A stretch of DNA of 64,000 nt from Liolophura sinensis (taxonomy: Eukaryota; Mollusca; Polyplacophora; Chitonida; Chitonidae): the NCBI RefSeq assembly GCF_032854445.1, contig NC_088298.1, forward strand, positions 2,228,160 to 2,292,159. The letters run 5' to 3'. A program made the position numbers and the translations under genes. The notes beneath the pieces are model-generated. The model saw nothing but the letters and a program-made list of their open reading frames with translations, searched no databases and had not been told where the DNA came from. Shown in pieces: positions 1 to 11,860 of the stretch; the first letter of the stretch is position 1; the number at the start of each line of letters is the position of its first letter.

Positions 1-140
1 GTTATACTCAACAGAATAATCTGTTGCAATAACAGAACAATCTACTGCAACAACAGAACAATCTACTGCAACAACAGAATACATTCTAGCATCACTCAGA
101 CAACAGACTTTCTGTTAAGTTCAACAGGTTATTTTTCTGA
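1..140. mobile_element. Partial MITE-1 element, cut by the window edge
   Basis: The last part matches one terminal inverted repeat of the complete element at 1329-1605: the stretch around 86-120 (acattctagcatcactcag, then the aacagactttctgtt core) is almost the same as 1548-1585. The first 80 bases are short direct repeats built on the words aacagaat and ctactgcaac, which also occur inside the complete element. No coding capacity is visible. Confidence 0.6.
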
Positions 141-329
141 GAGCAGTCTCTGCTTGTAGTCTTCCGCTATACTTGATCACTGATTTGACTGCACAACCTT
201 ACAGCTACCAGGTGTAATCTGAATCTGGAACGATTAAAGTAGCAGTAGTTGTTGTAGTGGTGTCCATGTATGTTAAATGTGATGACAACACACATATAAT
301 AAATTGCAGTTAACATCACTACTGTTTTT

Positions 330-550
330 TTAACCTAATTATGCGTAAGCCATGATGCTAAGGGGGGGGGGGGGGGTGTAGTTTGCTACTATTTATACAT
401 TTACATGAACAGTTAGAATAAAACCCTAACGGAGGTAAATTGACAAGAGGCCGTATTTCACCGGTTGCGAGTGACCATTTGCCAACTATTACACTCGTCG
501 CTGCTTTGGATTTACTCGCTATGCTGTACGTCTTTTATAGTATTGGTAAT
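330..550. repeat. Dispersed repeat R1, copy 1
   Basis: About 210 bp that recurs in diverged form at 3885-4075 and 15560-15770 and in the unit B copies of those two. Shared words in the same order include catttacatgaacagttaga, a taaccctaac-like block, gtatttcaccagtt, tgaccatttgccaact and ctccatgctgta. A 16-base G run sits near 361. I do not recognise the family and see no open frame common to the copies. Confidence 0.6.
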
Positions 551-684
551 ATCCTCTGTGGGATGACCACTAGTTTGGTCCAACAGTCTCAGCAGATCAA
601 GACAGTCCCAGTCCATATGATCGTCTCCTTGAACTCATGAAAACTCATAGTTTTGCTTAGCACATGATACCTTTATTCTAATTT

Positions 685-885
685 GATTTGATCTGATTGG
701 TGTTTTACTCCGTACTCAAGAATATTTCACCGCAGGTTGCTGACAGACCTTTCCACGTACGGCCGGAGAGGAAGCCAGCATGAGCTGGGCTTGAACTCTC
801 AGCGAGCGCATTGATGAGAGGTTTCTGGGTCATTGTGCCGTGCTGGCGTGCTAACCCCGTCGGTCTCGGAGGCCCTGCATTTATT
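685..885 (-). mobile_element. SINE-1 (tRNA-derived, mollusc-type), internally deleted
   Basis: On the plus strand it starts with the tail (gattggtgttttactccg, then tactcaagaatatttcac) and ends with the tRNA-like head, so the element lies on the minus strand. The middle segment about a gcggccagcattatggtggg-like block is missing. The B-box-like word on the minus strand is the reverse complement of ttgaactc. The same family occurs about twenty times in this window. Confidence 0.8.
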
Positions 886-949
886 CTGAGATTTGGGATA
901 AAATTTCACTCGAATAACTAGTACTGACAAACGATCCACCCAGGCTACT

Positions 950-1800
950 CACCTGGTACAAAGATCTGCAATTTATAAAAGGTATGTGGTATTGTAATGC
1001 TCCAAATAAGGTCAGTTTCAAAACTGGTGACTATACTACACAACATGTCACTGTAAACTTTATGAATACAAAGTTTCTTAGGTCATAACAGCCTATACTG
1101 TAGTCCCAAGTTTCTCACCTGATACCAGACTCTGACTTGCGTATTAAACCGCATGTGGTACTGAACGTTCCAAGTAAGGCCTGTACTAAAGCTGGTACTG
1201 CTACTTAAATATGTCACCCTGAATATTACAAATGCATACATGCTGTTTTCATACAGGCCTCTCACTGGGTCTAAAGTCCTTCTTAAAATGCGTGTTGAAT
1301 CATAGGGCTTCAGATAAGGCTGATACTACACTCAAAAAATTAATCTGCTAAATTTAACAGAAAGTCTGTTATCTTAGTGATGTTGCAGTAGATTATTCTG
1401 TTATTGCAGCAGATTATTTTGTTATTGAAGCAGATTATTCTGTTAAATATAACACACGTTCTATTAATTCAACATAACCATTCTATAGACTAACACGATA
1501 TTATGTTGAGTGTTACATGATATTGTGTAATAATAACAGAATACATTCTAGCATCACTTAGACAACAGACTTTCTGTTAAATTTGACAGAATAATTTTTT
1601 GAGTGTATTCTAGTTACGGTACCGCTATACGTAACCCTGGATATTGCAAATGAGCCGTTTCTAAGGTTTTAACTTAGTCCTTACTGTGGTCCGATTACGC
1701 TGACGTGACACCTTAATTTAAAGTTCGTCTTAAAACGCATTTGGAATTATAGCATTTCAAACAAGGTCGGTACTACATACTGCAATATGTAACACTCCAC
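950..1800. repeat. Degenerate satellite, about 140-170 bp period
   Basis: Four diverged copies can be lined up by the ordered words catgtggtactg, cgttccaagtaagg, actgctact and catgtcaccctgaatattac, beginning near 975, 1145, 1285 and, after the inserted MITE, 1735. Identity between copies is low, so the array is old. The third copy is interrupted by the MITE at 1329-1605. Confidence 0.55.
1329..1605. mobile_element. MITE-1, complete, TA-flanked
   Basis: The two ends are long imperfect inverted repeats of about 50 bp: cactcaaaaaattaatctg at the left and its near-perfect reverse complement at the right. It is 277 bp long, has no coding frame, and TA lies immediately outside both ends (1327-1328 and 1606-1607), as expected for a non-autonomous Tc1/mariner-type element. 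The interior repeats aacagaat and cagattattctgtt words in both orientations. Confidence 0.75.
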
Positions 1801-2160
1801 TTTTAGAGCCCGGGTAAATAAAAGGGGCCATGTAGAACTGTGAGATATGCATGCCATATAGAAGCTTACACACAAACACTAAGGGCTGAACTTGCTTTGA
1901 GAGCGCGTTCCGCTCGCGCGATCAAATAGTCCTACATATCTAGCTGTACCCTTTTGAATACCTGCACGAATATGCACAGGGGCGCGTCCTCTGGTTAGCT
2001 CGTTTACATGGGTCGGGGCCCATTTTAGACCAAACCCTCCTACAGTCTATGGCGTGTATACGGAACTGCCATGCTTTCCCGGCTGCACTCTTTTCACTGT
2101 AAAAAACTAATTAGTTAAATATAACATATTACCCTCTGCGAGTGATGGAATATATTAGAG
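1801..2160. other. Gene-free stretch, nothing recognised
   Basis: Mixed-composition sequence with a small GC-rich patch near 1900-1920 (gagcgcgttccgctcgcgcg). No exon with splice borders, repeat or RNA gene could be supported. Confidence 0.5.
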
Positions 2161-2161
2161 C

Positions 2162-2325
2162 CTTCCATGGCCTAGCATTGTCTGGTGGTTAGCGTGCTGA
2201 CTCCGGAGCCCTCACTCTCAGGTGGTACGTGGGAAGTTCTCCCAGCAACCTTCTTCCCGCCAAAATGCTGGCGGCCGTCGTACAAGTGATATTTTCCAGA
2301 GTATGGCGTAAAACTCAAGTCAGGT
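2162..2325 (+). mobile_element. SINE-1, degenerate
   Basis: Reads head to tail on the plus strand: a tRNA-like head with tctggtggttagcgtgctga, then gtacgtgggaag, ccagcaacctt, a diverged aatgctggcggccgtcgtac block, and the end word gtatggcgtaaaact. The B-box region is shortened. Confidence 0.7.
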
Positions 2326-3145
2326 AGATAAACCAAAAGAATAGGTTGTGTTACCGCAAAATACTACGTGTATTGCGTTACACAACATAGAGTGTTATGC
2401 TATGGACAACATAGTACCCGACTGCTTCAAGAGAAGTACGCTCAGACTATTGCAATAAGAGATTAATTCTGTAATATGTAACATAATACAGGGTACTTTG
2501 CATGATAGAGCAATAACTTAATTCCGCCACTATATAGTATCGTCAATTTAACCGATTTTGTTACAGAATGTCGTTGTTGTTCAAAACGCAATAACAGTCT
2601 CCGTTTTCGTAATAAAAGTTTGACCTATGATTTTATAACCCGTTTCGATTTTGGGCATTAAAATTCATCCTAAATGGCATTCGAATCTAACTCATTATTT
2701 CCATTTTCTTAAATAAAATTTGGTCTATGCCAGTTTAACCCTAACCGTTTTTGTTTTCGTAATTAAAGTTCAACACACATCACTAAAACTCAGACATTAG
2801 TCGTTTTTGAGAAAATAAATGGACTTAGGTTGTGATAACCTTGCCATGGTACTATCACATGTACACGCCTCTCACGAGTGTCTTCAAAAACTGTAGCCTA
2901 AAAAGACTTACACGTGGGAAGGTCTACGAAGAGTAAAGCCTACCTCTACTCCACTGAGACACTCTGTAGGGTGCAACGAGTCTAGTCTAAAATCCACGCA
3001 ACCATATCGATGTGTAGGTATGCAACCAAGCTTTTAAGAAAAACAGTTTTGACCTACCTAAACCTGTACGAAGTAAGTGCCTGTCACTTGTGCGTGTGTT
3101 GTTGTGGACTGTCACACTGTGGGCAGAAGTCTGTCAAAACTCCTA
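2326..3145. other. Gene-free flank of the duplication
   Basis: AT-rich sequence with two weakly similar blocks (about 2600-2680 and 2700-2790) sharing ccgttttcgtaa, aaagtttgacctatg-like and attttgggcat-like words. No exon or known element is recognised. It is the unique left flank of duplicated unit A, since nothing like it precedes unit B. Confidence 0.5.
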
Positions 3146-3207
3146 CGCAACGGTTGCTTTGATCAATATAGGCCCATACTTCCTTGTACGGATGCATGTG
3201 TGACACA

Positions 3208-3335
<128 letters not shown>

Positions 3336-3884
3336 GGGCCGAGCGGTTTTTTTTTAGTCTTCAAAAATGGATTACTGCGCTAAAATTATGATTTACCCGA
3401 GGAATTTCTACTTTAATACTTAAGAGTTCTCTTAGTCCTTAAAGGCGAAAATGAAAAGCAGTGTTTCATTTAAAGTTCAACAATAATACAACATGTTAAG
3501 ACTAAATGTGACTTCAGTCGAAGACAGCCGCGTGATCCTGGTCGATCCCAGTTGTTAGAAAGTGTATTAGATAACACTGGTATTAAGTCACATTTTATAG
3601 TTAAAGTTCCACCCAAACTCAGCAGCCGATGCAGTTCCCTAAAGTCAAAGTATCCAGCAGCAGTTTTCGTTCATATTTATTATACTGGTGCACAATTGTG
3701 TTCAGGCTAGGTAGAAACTTGAAGCCTTAGGCTTAAAGTTTAATCTGGTATTAAGTCTTAACCAGTTTTGAACAATCGGGCCCTGGTGTTCTAGGTTGTA
3801 ATGGAAATGGGTCATGGGATTATCCACTTGGGATTATCCACCGTTACATTGTAATGAACATCACTGCACTTTTCTAACATAAGT

Positions 3885-4075
3885 CTGCTTAAACGATGGT
3901 GTGAGGGGCGGATAAGTTGTCTACTGTTAAGCATTTACATCAACAGTTAGAGTAAACCCATAACTCATGCCGTGTTTCACCAGTTTCGTCTGGCCTTTGA
4001 CCAACTGTCACATTGTTGTCGCTGCTCTTTTTTATTCTGTGGGGTGAAATCTTTTATATTTCAGGGTTTACATGC
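3885..4075. repeat. Dispersed repeat R1, copy 2 (unit A)
   Basis: Same word order as 330-550: catttacatcaacagttaga, ccgtgtttcaccagtt, tttgaccaactgtcaca and tcgctgctctttttta. Followed by a CT microsatellite at 4077-4104. The unit B counterpart is 19672-19858. Confidence 0.6.
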
Positions 4076-4519
4076 AATCTCTCTCTCTCTCTCTCTCTCT
4101 CTCATGATCTTACCATGTTTCATTACATATGTATTGGAAACCACATTCAGTCTTGAGAAAATTCGGATTGTCCTTCGCTGTCCATCAGACGAACTTTCTT
4201 TTTTTTTTCCTTTTTCAAAGTGTTGGCGACGTAGCGTGTATGTGTATTGGTAGCATTATATAAACAGTGTTGGAGATTTGTTTCAAGTGTAGATGTACCT
4301 TTATAATTCTTCTGGAGGTGAGGACTTGGGAGGAGTTGTTTTAGCCACAAAAGGTAAGTGGAATATCTTACGATGTTGTCTGTGTATTGTGGATACTGTT
4401 AGGTAGTTGTGTTAAGGGTTCTGGTGCACATGTACCCCAATCTTTAAGGTCCTACATGCCGCCGTTCCAAAATGGCAGCAAAATCCGGTATAGCTTTGAA
4501 AAACTCCATGATTCCTTCT

Positions 4520-4680
4520 TAAAATGAGCTTCTCTTTCAGCCGCTAGGATACACGAGGCGTGGGTTCAAACTCGGTCTTGGACAGGGAGATTGTAGCTTC
4601 CCCTGCTTTCACTGCTCGTGGGGCCTTCATGGCAATGAACGGCGACGAAGGTCATGTAGTCCGTCTTAAATGAGCCATCG
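4520..4680 (+). repeat. Possible tRNA-headed repeat, unit A
   Basis: Contains a B-box-like word, gtgggttcaaactcgg, about 40 bp downstream of a weak A-box-like stretch, followed by tgctcgtggggccttcatgg and aacggcgacgaaggtcatg. This resembles a SINE head and body, but only one locus (plus its duplicate at 20300-20450) is present in the window, so a repeat family is not proven. Confidence 0.3.
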
Positions 4681-4861
4681 GGCCGGTAGATGATGTGTCA
4701 GCCATTTCTTCATACATTCACCGTGCACAAAAAGTCGTGTCACATTACACTATACTGAGAAAATGTGGGTGTTGCGCAACATGATCTAACCGGACCTGCC
4801 CCAGAAAGGGTCGGCTAACAGTGGCTCGTATAACACATGTTTTTGATTTTTTGTTATAGAG

Positions 4862-5018
4862 GTTAAATTCCTACCTTCCTGGTAGTGAGTGGGAAGGTCC
4901 GCCAGAAACCTACCGATGGTCATGGGTTTGTTTCGAGCTCTACCTGGTTTAATGTAATCTCTGCTTGGTTTCCTCCCACCATAATACTGCATGGACCCTG
5001 TCGTATAAGTGAAATATT
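4862..5018 (+). mobile_element. SINE-1, truncated at both ends (unit A)
   Basis: Body words gtgggaaggtccgccag, cctaccgatggtcatggg and gtcgtataagtgaaatat are clear. The tail is missing: at 5018 the element joins sequence that in unit B lies 0.96 kb further on. The complete-tailed counterpart is 20637-20812. Confidence 0.8.
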
Positions 5019-5738
5019 TACCATCAACTTGTTAATTGGCCGTCGTGGTATATACATGTTAGTGAAATGTTCTTGAGTACGGTTGTAAACTCCTATCAAA
5101 TAATTCAGAGTTTTGCCGTGTTGCCATAGTTGCTCTGAACCAATCACCACCACACCACTTGGATTAAGTGAATATAGTTCTGGCCGTGAAAACAATTAAG
5201 CCAATTTAGCCCAGGTAAGATAAGCCTTGAATAAGATTTTATGCCATCAAACAAATGAAAACTAAAAGAAAGTCAAACATTTTGTGGAAAAGCTACCAGA
5301 ACCTGTTTAGCCTATCAGATATGATAGTTTCAGCGGCCCGTAGTATTTGAAACTTGAGGAATCGGTAAGAGTCATCTTTTCGCCCATTTAGCTCCAGGAA
5401 GCCAGGATCCTCAAAACTATGGATAAACACAAACAAAACATGCAAAAGAAAGGTGACACATACATGCATGAGTAAACTGCCCACATCCCCCAAGGCTCTG
5501 TCACAACATTGCCCAAGATTTAATTGCTTTGATGTTAGGTTTGGCAAAATTTTGTTCGGCCAAAGATGGCCACTAACGTCAGAGCGCACTCCATTAAAAA
5601 AAAATGATTTACTTGCCGTGGCAGTTCATCACGGCGTTTGGGAAAAACTTTAGCCACCAAATACGTTTCCACGGCGTGAAGTTCGCAGACACTTATTTCC
5701 TGTATCGTTTAGCACCACCTTGCAGAGCTTCTATGGCA

Positions 5739-5907
5739 ACACTCAAAAATTAATCTGTTAAATGTAACAGAAAGTCTGTTGTCTGAGGGATGCTAGAATG
5801 TATTCTGTTATTACAACAAACTATTGTGTCACATTCAGCATAATATGATGTTAGTCTAATTGAATGGTTATGTTGAATGAATAGAATATATGTGTTATAT
5901 TTAACAG
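5739..5907. mobile_element. MITE-1, one end only (unit A)
   Basis: Begins with the element terminus (cactcaaaaattaatctg, then gtaacagaaagtctgttgtc) and runs into the internal words before ending at atttaacag. The second inverted repeat is absent. The unit B copy is 22469-22637. Confidence 0.65.
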
Positions 5908-6027
5908 TTGATGTTGAAAGATATCTGCTCTAGGACACGTCTCAGAGCACTCGTGGGCTTACTGTTGATTGTAACTACACTGGCAACATGGGCAAAAACT
6001 TCTATTGCCTTGGTAACTACATTCAAC

Positions 6028-6160
6028 TCTGCCTCCTGGCGGACGGTCAAGGTTTCCTCCAGGACACTGCCCGGTTTCCTACCACCATAATGCTTGCCGC
6101 CGTCGTATACGTGAAATATTCTTGAGTATGGCGTAAAACTGAAAAACAATCACATAAATA
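6028..6160 (+). mobile_element. SINE-1, 3' half (unit A)
   Basis: Body and tail words are present: cactgcccggtttcctacca, ataatgcttgccgccgtcgt, gtgaaatattcttgagtatg, then an aaataaata tail. The head is missing. Counterpart at 22758-22895. Confidence 0.8.
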
Positions 6161-9100
6161 AATACTTAGCCAACCGTCGATTAGGCTCAAGCTTTCAGTG
6201 TTTTTTTGATTAATATTAATGTTTGTGAGTTTGCCAAATTACAGCTTTTGAACACGTTAAAAACAGAATCCATGAGAAGAATGGTCTTGTAGCACCTGGA
6301 CTTGAACTATGTCTCAGAAATGTTGTTAAAAGTTGCCCTATGAGTTGATGTGTCTCAGTCGGTTGGTCTGTTTCTGGGTGGGGGTATCTGACAACCTCCT
6401 GACTTCAAGCCACATGCAGCTGAGTCAATTATATGACAGCTGGAACAAGTTGTCCGTGTCCGCCTTCGTTATAAGGGACGCAGTGTCCCTTGTATTTTAT
6501 TAGAGTTTCAAGGCATTCAAGCTATTATATCTGAGACTTGGCCACCATTTTGGATTTTGTTCAAAATGAAGAAGTCGTCTTCTCCAGAATGGCTGATGCG
6601 ATTGAGCTGGATCTGAAACTGTAGTTGAACACAGCCTAACCACGTCCAATTTGTTCAAGAGAACTTTCTCGGTTGAAAACTGTACAAGCTTGCTACTGCG
6701 TGAAAATGCCACGTGACACAAACCCTCGTGATACCAAAGACTTTAAAAATGGTATGACTGCTTGTTGCTGCCTCAGTGTGAACTCAGCCCTGAAGGGTTA
6801 CAAACACGATTGGTTGACCCTATGTCAGTATAATGTGAGCTGGGCTGGGGTGTCATGCCTGGTGTCTTCGGCATGATACTTCAGTCACGCGGCAGCACTT
6901 TGGTGTTGTGGACGCTCTGACACAAGAATTACCTACGCGTATGGCACAGTCTGCACAGAGCTTCCCAGGCCGTGCATATGCTTCACAAGCTAATACTTTT
7001 CAGTTGTTGTTTTACTTTTTTATATGTACTTCTTGTACAGGGTAAGCATTAAAAAATATACAGCAATGAAAAAAATACACTTAACATAACAAACAGCATT
7101 ATGCCTGCATTATTACGTAAGATCCCTGTCACAGAAAATTACGGGATAATGTAACACTGAAATTTGAAACACAGAGGGAAAAGTTTCTATGACAGGTAAG
7201 CAGTCTATCCACTATAAACGGATTAAGTTTACAATGGTAAACCAAGACGATTCGCTGGAATGTATTTCTTACACATATATCTATCCGCCTCTGGCGGCTG
7301 GCAGAGGTATCCCAACACTAAAATAACTCTTCTGTTAAATCCTAACTCATATTCCCTGCATTTTCGTTCATCTAAAGCCGATCAAGCCGTGCCTAATATC
7401 TGTATTTGTCTGTCCGATGACGGTTTAATCCGTTACAGGTAAATTATTCCTTACAATTACAGATTAATCTGTAATCGGGTTAGATCCAAGATAACGCATT
7501 TTTTCATGATCCAGGGGAAAGATTTAACAAAAGGTTTTTTTTTTAAGTAGGGCTGCGCCGTGTTAGTTGCCATCTTCATTTTTTTGTTAAGAATATGAAT
7601 CATGCCCTTAAGCCTGTAGGAGGATTTCTTTGACGCTCCCTTTTGTGATGATGCACAGAACAACGACTATTTTCTTATCTATCACTAATGGACTACATTA
7701 AGTAGAACGTCTATTTCATTGGCTAAGCTCATTTTAACCCTGGGTCCTGACCATTTATATACAAGATCGTATCATTCAAATTTGAAATTATGAAGCATCT
7801 GGGTCCACTTTCACAAAACTTTGTTACTTAATTTTTCGTAGCTTTTCTCGTAAATGATGTCAACTTATGGCACTTTAACCTAGACAGCGTCTTTTACGCA
7901 ACAAAGTTACGAGAAATATGACCTGAGATTAAGGCAGACGTCTATCTTAATCTCAAATATGACAAAGTCTTGTGATAGTGGCCCCAGCACTGTAACAGGT
8001 GGAGACAACTCTTGAGGCTTTTCTGAATTAGTGGTTGTAAAACAGGGTTTCAACACAAAATTTGGATTAAAATTTTTTTTAACCAAATACCGTCAACATT
8101 TTTATATTTGTATTGTATCGAAATGCTATTTCCCGCACAATGACACGTTAAAGATATTAGAGATGCTAAAATGTTGTTTTCGTACAAAGGCATGTGGAAG
8201 AGCTATATCTAAGCAAAATATAGGTAAGTGTCCACAGATACCTGAACTCCAGACGCTTTCAAACCCCTTTTCAGACCAATTCATAGTTTCTTCTCAAGAA
8301 GCAGAATGTGATAAACAGCACGGGAGACAGGCTGATTTTTGCTGCCGGATTTTTAAATTTTAAAGTGGGCAATGAAACTAAGATAACCGATGGCTATATA
8401 CATTCAGATTAATTCTCCAGCACTTTTCATTTTCATTTTTTATACTAAAACCTTCTTCAATTCTCTTCTGAGATTAACTCACTTTGTTTTCACCCCCAGC
8501 ATTTTAGCCACGTGACCACGGCTATGACATCACTACAAAACCATCAATAAAAATTAACACGTGACAGCTGAAAAATACTAAAAACTGTGTGGCCTACATA
8601 TATTAAAAGTGAAACTTGATAGACATTCGTGTAAGCAGAGGTGTCTGTACCTCACACAAAAACACAACTTATGTTGTTTCATTCAATATAGAAATGTGTT
8701 ACACCAACATAATATAGTTGTTCAAATATGACGTAAGGCTGTTGTTGGAGAAAAAACACGTTTGATACAAAGAAAATGTTTTTTGTGTGAACCACCTCCA
8801 CCCCACCTCCCCACCACCCCATTGTGGCGTTAAAGTAAATCATAGATCCCCACAGCGACAGGTAGGCCAGGCCACAGACTGTCAAGTATGGTAGTCGTTT
8901 ACAAACGTGCTTCTTTCGACGAACACCTAACTGACCGATTGGACGCCATCTCGAGCCTATCCCTGAAGCAGCCACAGCGGATGTGATGCCGCAGAAAAGC
9001 AGGTTGGTCGGACTGAGGTAGATCAAGGGCGCTGCAATATATGCACCTAATACCGGGTAATGCCAGGAGCACTGCTCCCTCCCTATGTTTGCCACAACAT

Positions 9101-10042
9101 GAACTCCTGAAAACAAATACACACATATATTAACAGAATGAAATTAGAGATTTTGATTCAACTTATACAGGATCTTTAGCCAACATTATTCAACCTTAAC
9201 AGTGGTAAGGCAACACCGATTTTGTTCTGTGTTTTACAGGCTAGGCAACACTAAAAAATCCAAAAATGGAATAACCATAAAACTGAAAATCCACCTTAAA
9301 TTCCATTTGATTTTGATATTTTTTGTGACTTTTCCTGTTTTTCAATGTCTACTGATCATGTAAATATGTATCAGACAGGGACACAATGCTGGGACAGTCA
9401 CCATTTCTCACTAATTACATGACTTTTATGTTTTGTTTTTATTCTCTCCTAAAACACTGTGGAACACTAACGATTATACTTTTTATGAAGCCCTTTTTTT
9501 GCAATTTTTCTGGTGAAATTTTATGCCATTTAGCACATAGTCCTGTTTATGTGTGTGGACGAAACCATCTCGCTCCAATTAACACATCCCAGTTATCACC
9601 CATATACATACTTGTACTTACTAGCGAAGACAGTGTGAGAAAAAGTCTGGTTGTTCACACCTGGGCAGAGGAGTAGATTGTTGTGACAACTGATAACAGC
9701 TCATTGCCCCTGCCCATGTAATGATAACCTATCATGCCACATGTCAAAATTTACAAGGTGATAACAACGTCATTTTGTGTATTACGGGCAGTCGACTAAG
9801 AAAATGGAATAAGAATAAAACTGAAAATAAACCTTTTTATTTTTGTCTGATTTCCAAGTTGTATGAGTTCCTTATTTTTCTAGGCTACATGTATCAAATC
9901 CTGTAAATATGTTTTCAACAGGAAACACTGTTGGGATATTATCCACATTTACTGATAAACTGGATGATTTTCAAGTTTTTATTTCTATTTTATACTTTCC
10001 TCCGACATCCAAAAATGATTCATTCTGCTTGTAAAGTAAGCA

Positions 10043-10107
10043 TTAAAATAGGTCTGGCCTAACATTAAAATAGGTCTGGCCCAACATTAAAATAGGTCTG
10101 ACTTAGC
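10043..10107. repeat. 22-bp minisatellite, unit A
   Basis: Three copies of attaaaataggtctggccca-type units. Unit B has about eight copies at 29266-29432. Confidence 0.85.
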
Positions 10108-10519
10108 ACACCTAATGATTACTGAATTAATACAGGCTGATGTGGACAAGTTCTATGTTTACATTTTGTAGTTTGTACTTTCACAATAAAGAGTCCACAT
10201 CAGCCCAGCCTATTCATACTATAATCTACATATTATACACTGAATAATAATCGATTCAACTAGGGAACAACATTTGGTCAGAAAAAATGTCACAAAAGTT
10301 TAGGATAATAAAACGGGCGGAAATATGAGCAACATATGCAAATATGGAAAGCATGCATGTATCATAATTAACACTACACAAGAACACAGCTGCAACAGCC
10401 CACTACAAATTGCCTTCACCTTGGCAACCCCAGGTCAAAGGTTACAAGATAGCAGACTTATAGACTTGGCTTGTTGAGGCAAAAATTATTATCTGTGCAT
10501 GAGAAGGATTTATGTATTT

Positions 10520-10765
10520 CTTTGACTTGTGTTTTATGCTGCATTGAAGAATATTTTAGTATTGTGACAGGGGCCAGCCGCATGGTGGCAGAAATCCGAG
10601 TAGTGCCCGAGGGATACCCACAACCATACGCAAGTTGCTCACAGACATTCCCACAAAGATTTTTGATTTTTTTCATACTTTGATACAGTTTGATACAGCA
10701 GGAGAGGACGTCATGAGCTGGACTTGAAGTACCAGTGATCACAGACTCCGAGGACATTGTGCTTA
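10520..10765 (-). mobile_element. SINE-1, degenerate (unit A)
   Basis: Recognisable order on the plus strand: gtgttttatgctgcattgaa, gaatatttta, gccagccgcatggtggcaga, then a short AT insertion, and gacgtcatgagctggacttga near the head. Counterpart at 29848-30095. Confidence 0.65.
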
Positions 10766-10902
10766 TGTGATAGTGAACAGAGGTCACTGTATCATACATG
10801 AATAGCCATATATGCACTTATCAAGGATGGGAAGGCATGAATAGTTTAGAAAATATAAAAATTTAAAAAAAAAAAAAAAAAGCTTTCAAGCAAAAGCTGT
10901 GG

Positions 10903-11525
10903 GCAGGTGATTTGTACAAGGGGCAGGTGATTTGTCCAAGGGGGCAGGTGATTTGTACAAGGAACAGGTGATTTGTACAAGGGGCAGGTGATTTGTACAA
11001 GGAACAGGTGATTTGTACAAGGTGCAGGTGATTTGTCCAAGGAACAGGTGATTTGTCCAAGGGGGCAGGTGATTTGTCCAAGGAACAGGTGATGTGTACA
11101 AGGGGCAGGTGATTTGTACAAGGAACAGGTGATTTGTCCAAGGAACAGGTGGTTTGTCCAAGCTAGGGGGCAGGTGATTTGTCCAAGGAACATGTGATTT
11201 GTACAAGGGGCAGGTGATTTGTCCAAGGGGGCAGGTGATTTGTACAAGGGGGCAGGTGATTTGTACAGGGGGCAGGAGATTTGTGCAAGGAACAGGTGAT
11301 TTGTACAAGGGGCAGGTGATTTGTCCAAGGGGGCAGGTGATTTGTACAAGGGGGCAGGTGATTTGTACAAGGGGCAGGTGATTTGTCCAAGGAACAGGTG
11401 ATTTGTACAAGGAACAGGTGATTTGTACAAGGGGGCAGGTGATTTGTACAAGGGGCAGGTGATTTGTACAAGGGGCAGGTGATTTGTCCAAGGGGCAGGT
11501 GATTTGTCCAAAGGGCAGGTGATTA
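10903..11525. repeat. 20-21-bp minisatellite caggtgatttg, unit A
   Basis: About 30 units of caggtgatttgtacaagggg with regular variants (gtacaag or gtccaag; gggg, ggggg or ggaa). Open frames of Thr-Asn-His-Leu type on the minus strand come from the repeat and are not genes. Each unit carries CAGGTG, an E-box hexamer. It lies in the large first intron of the broken DNAJC22 copy. Confidence 0.95.
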
Positions 11526-11689
11526 AGATAGCAGCAAGCACAAATACAGTAGCAAACTGTGAGATTGTTTGTGAAGTTGTAAAGAAATTTCAACAATAAT
11601 GGATCCGTCATCAAGAATCATCAGGTGTCCGGTTCACTGCAGACTTTGAGGCAATATTTTAATATGTCAATCTCATTCTGTGCAAGGTG

Positions 11690-11860
11690 ACTTATTCATT
11701 TATTTATTTGGTTGATGTTTTACGCCATATTCAAGAATATTTCACTTATACGACAGCGACCAGTATTATGGTGGGAGGAAACAGGACCAAGTCTGGAGGA
11801 AATGCATGACAATACACAGGTCGCTGGCAGACCTTCCCGTGTACTGCCAGAGGTCTGTGA
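11690..11860 (-). mobile_element. SINE-1, head-truncated (unit A)
   Basis: Tail-first on the plus strand: tttatttggttgatgtttta, cgccatattcaagaatattt, cgaccagtattatggtggga, then gctggcagaccttcccgtgt. The tRNA-like head is absent. Counterpart at 30960-31125. Confidence 0.8.

Noticed and set aside
10903-11525. CRISPR-like array of regularly spaced repeats
   Set aside because: There are no unique spacers, since the whole unit repeats with small variants, and the setting is an animal intron.
10846-11614. Overlapping 100-240-codon frames with Thr-Asn-His-Leu-Pro repeats
   Set aside because: All frames are open because of the 20-21-bp minisatellite; there is no start context, splice context or conservation apart from the array.
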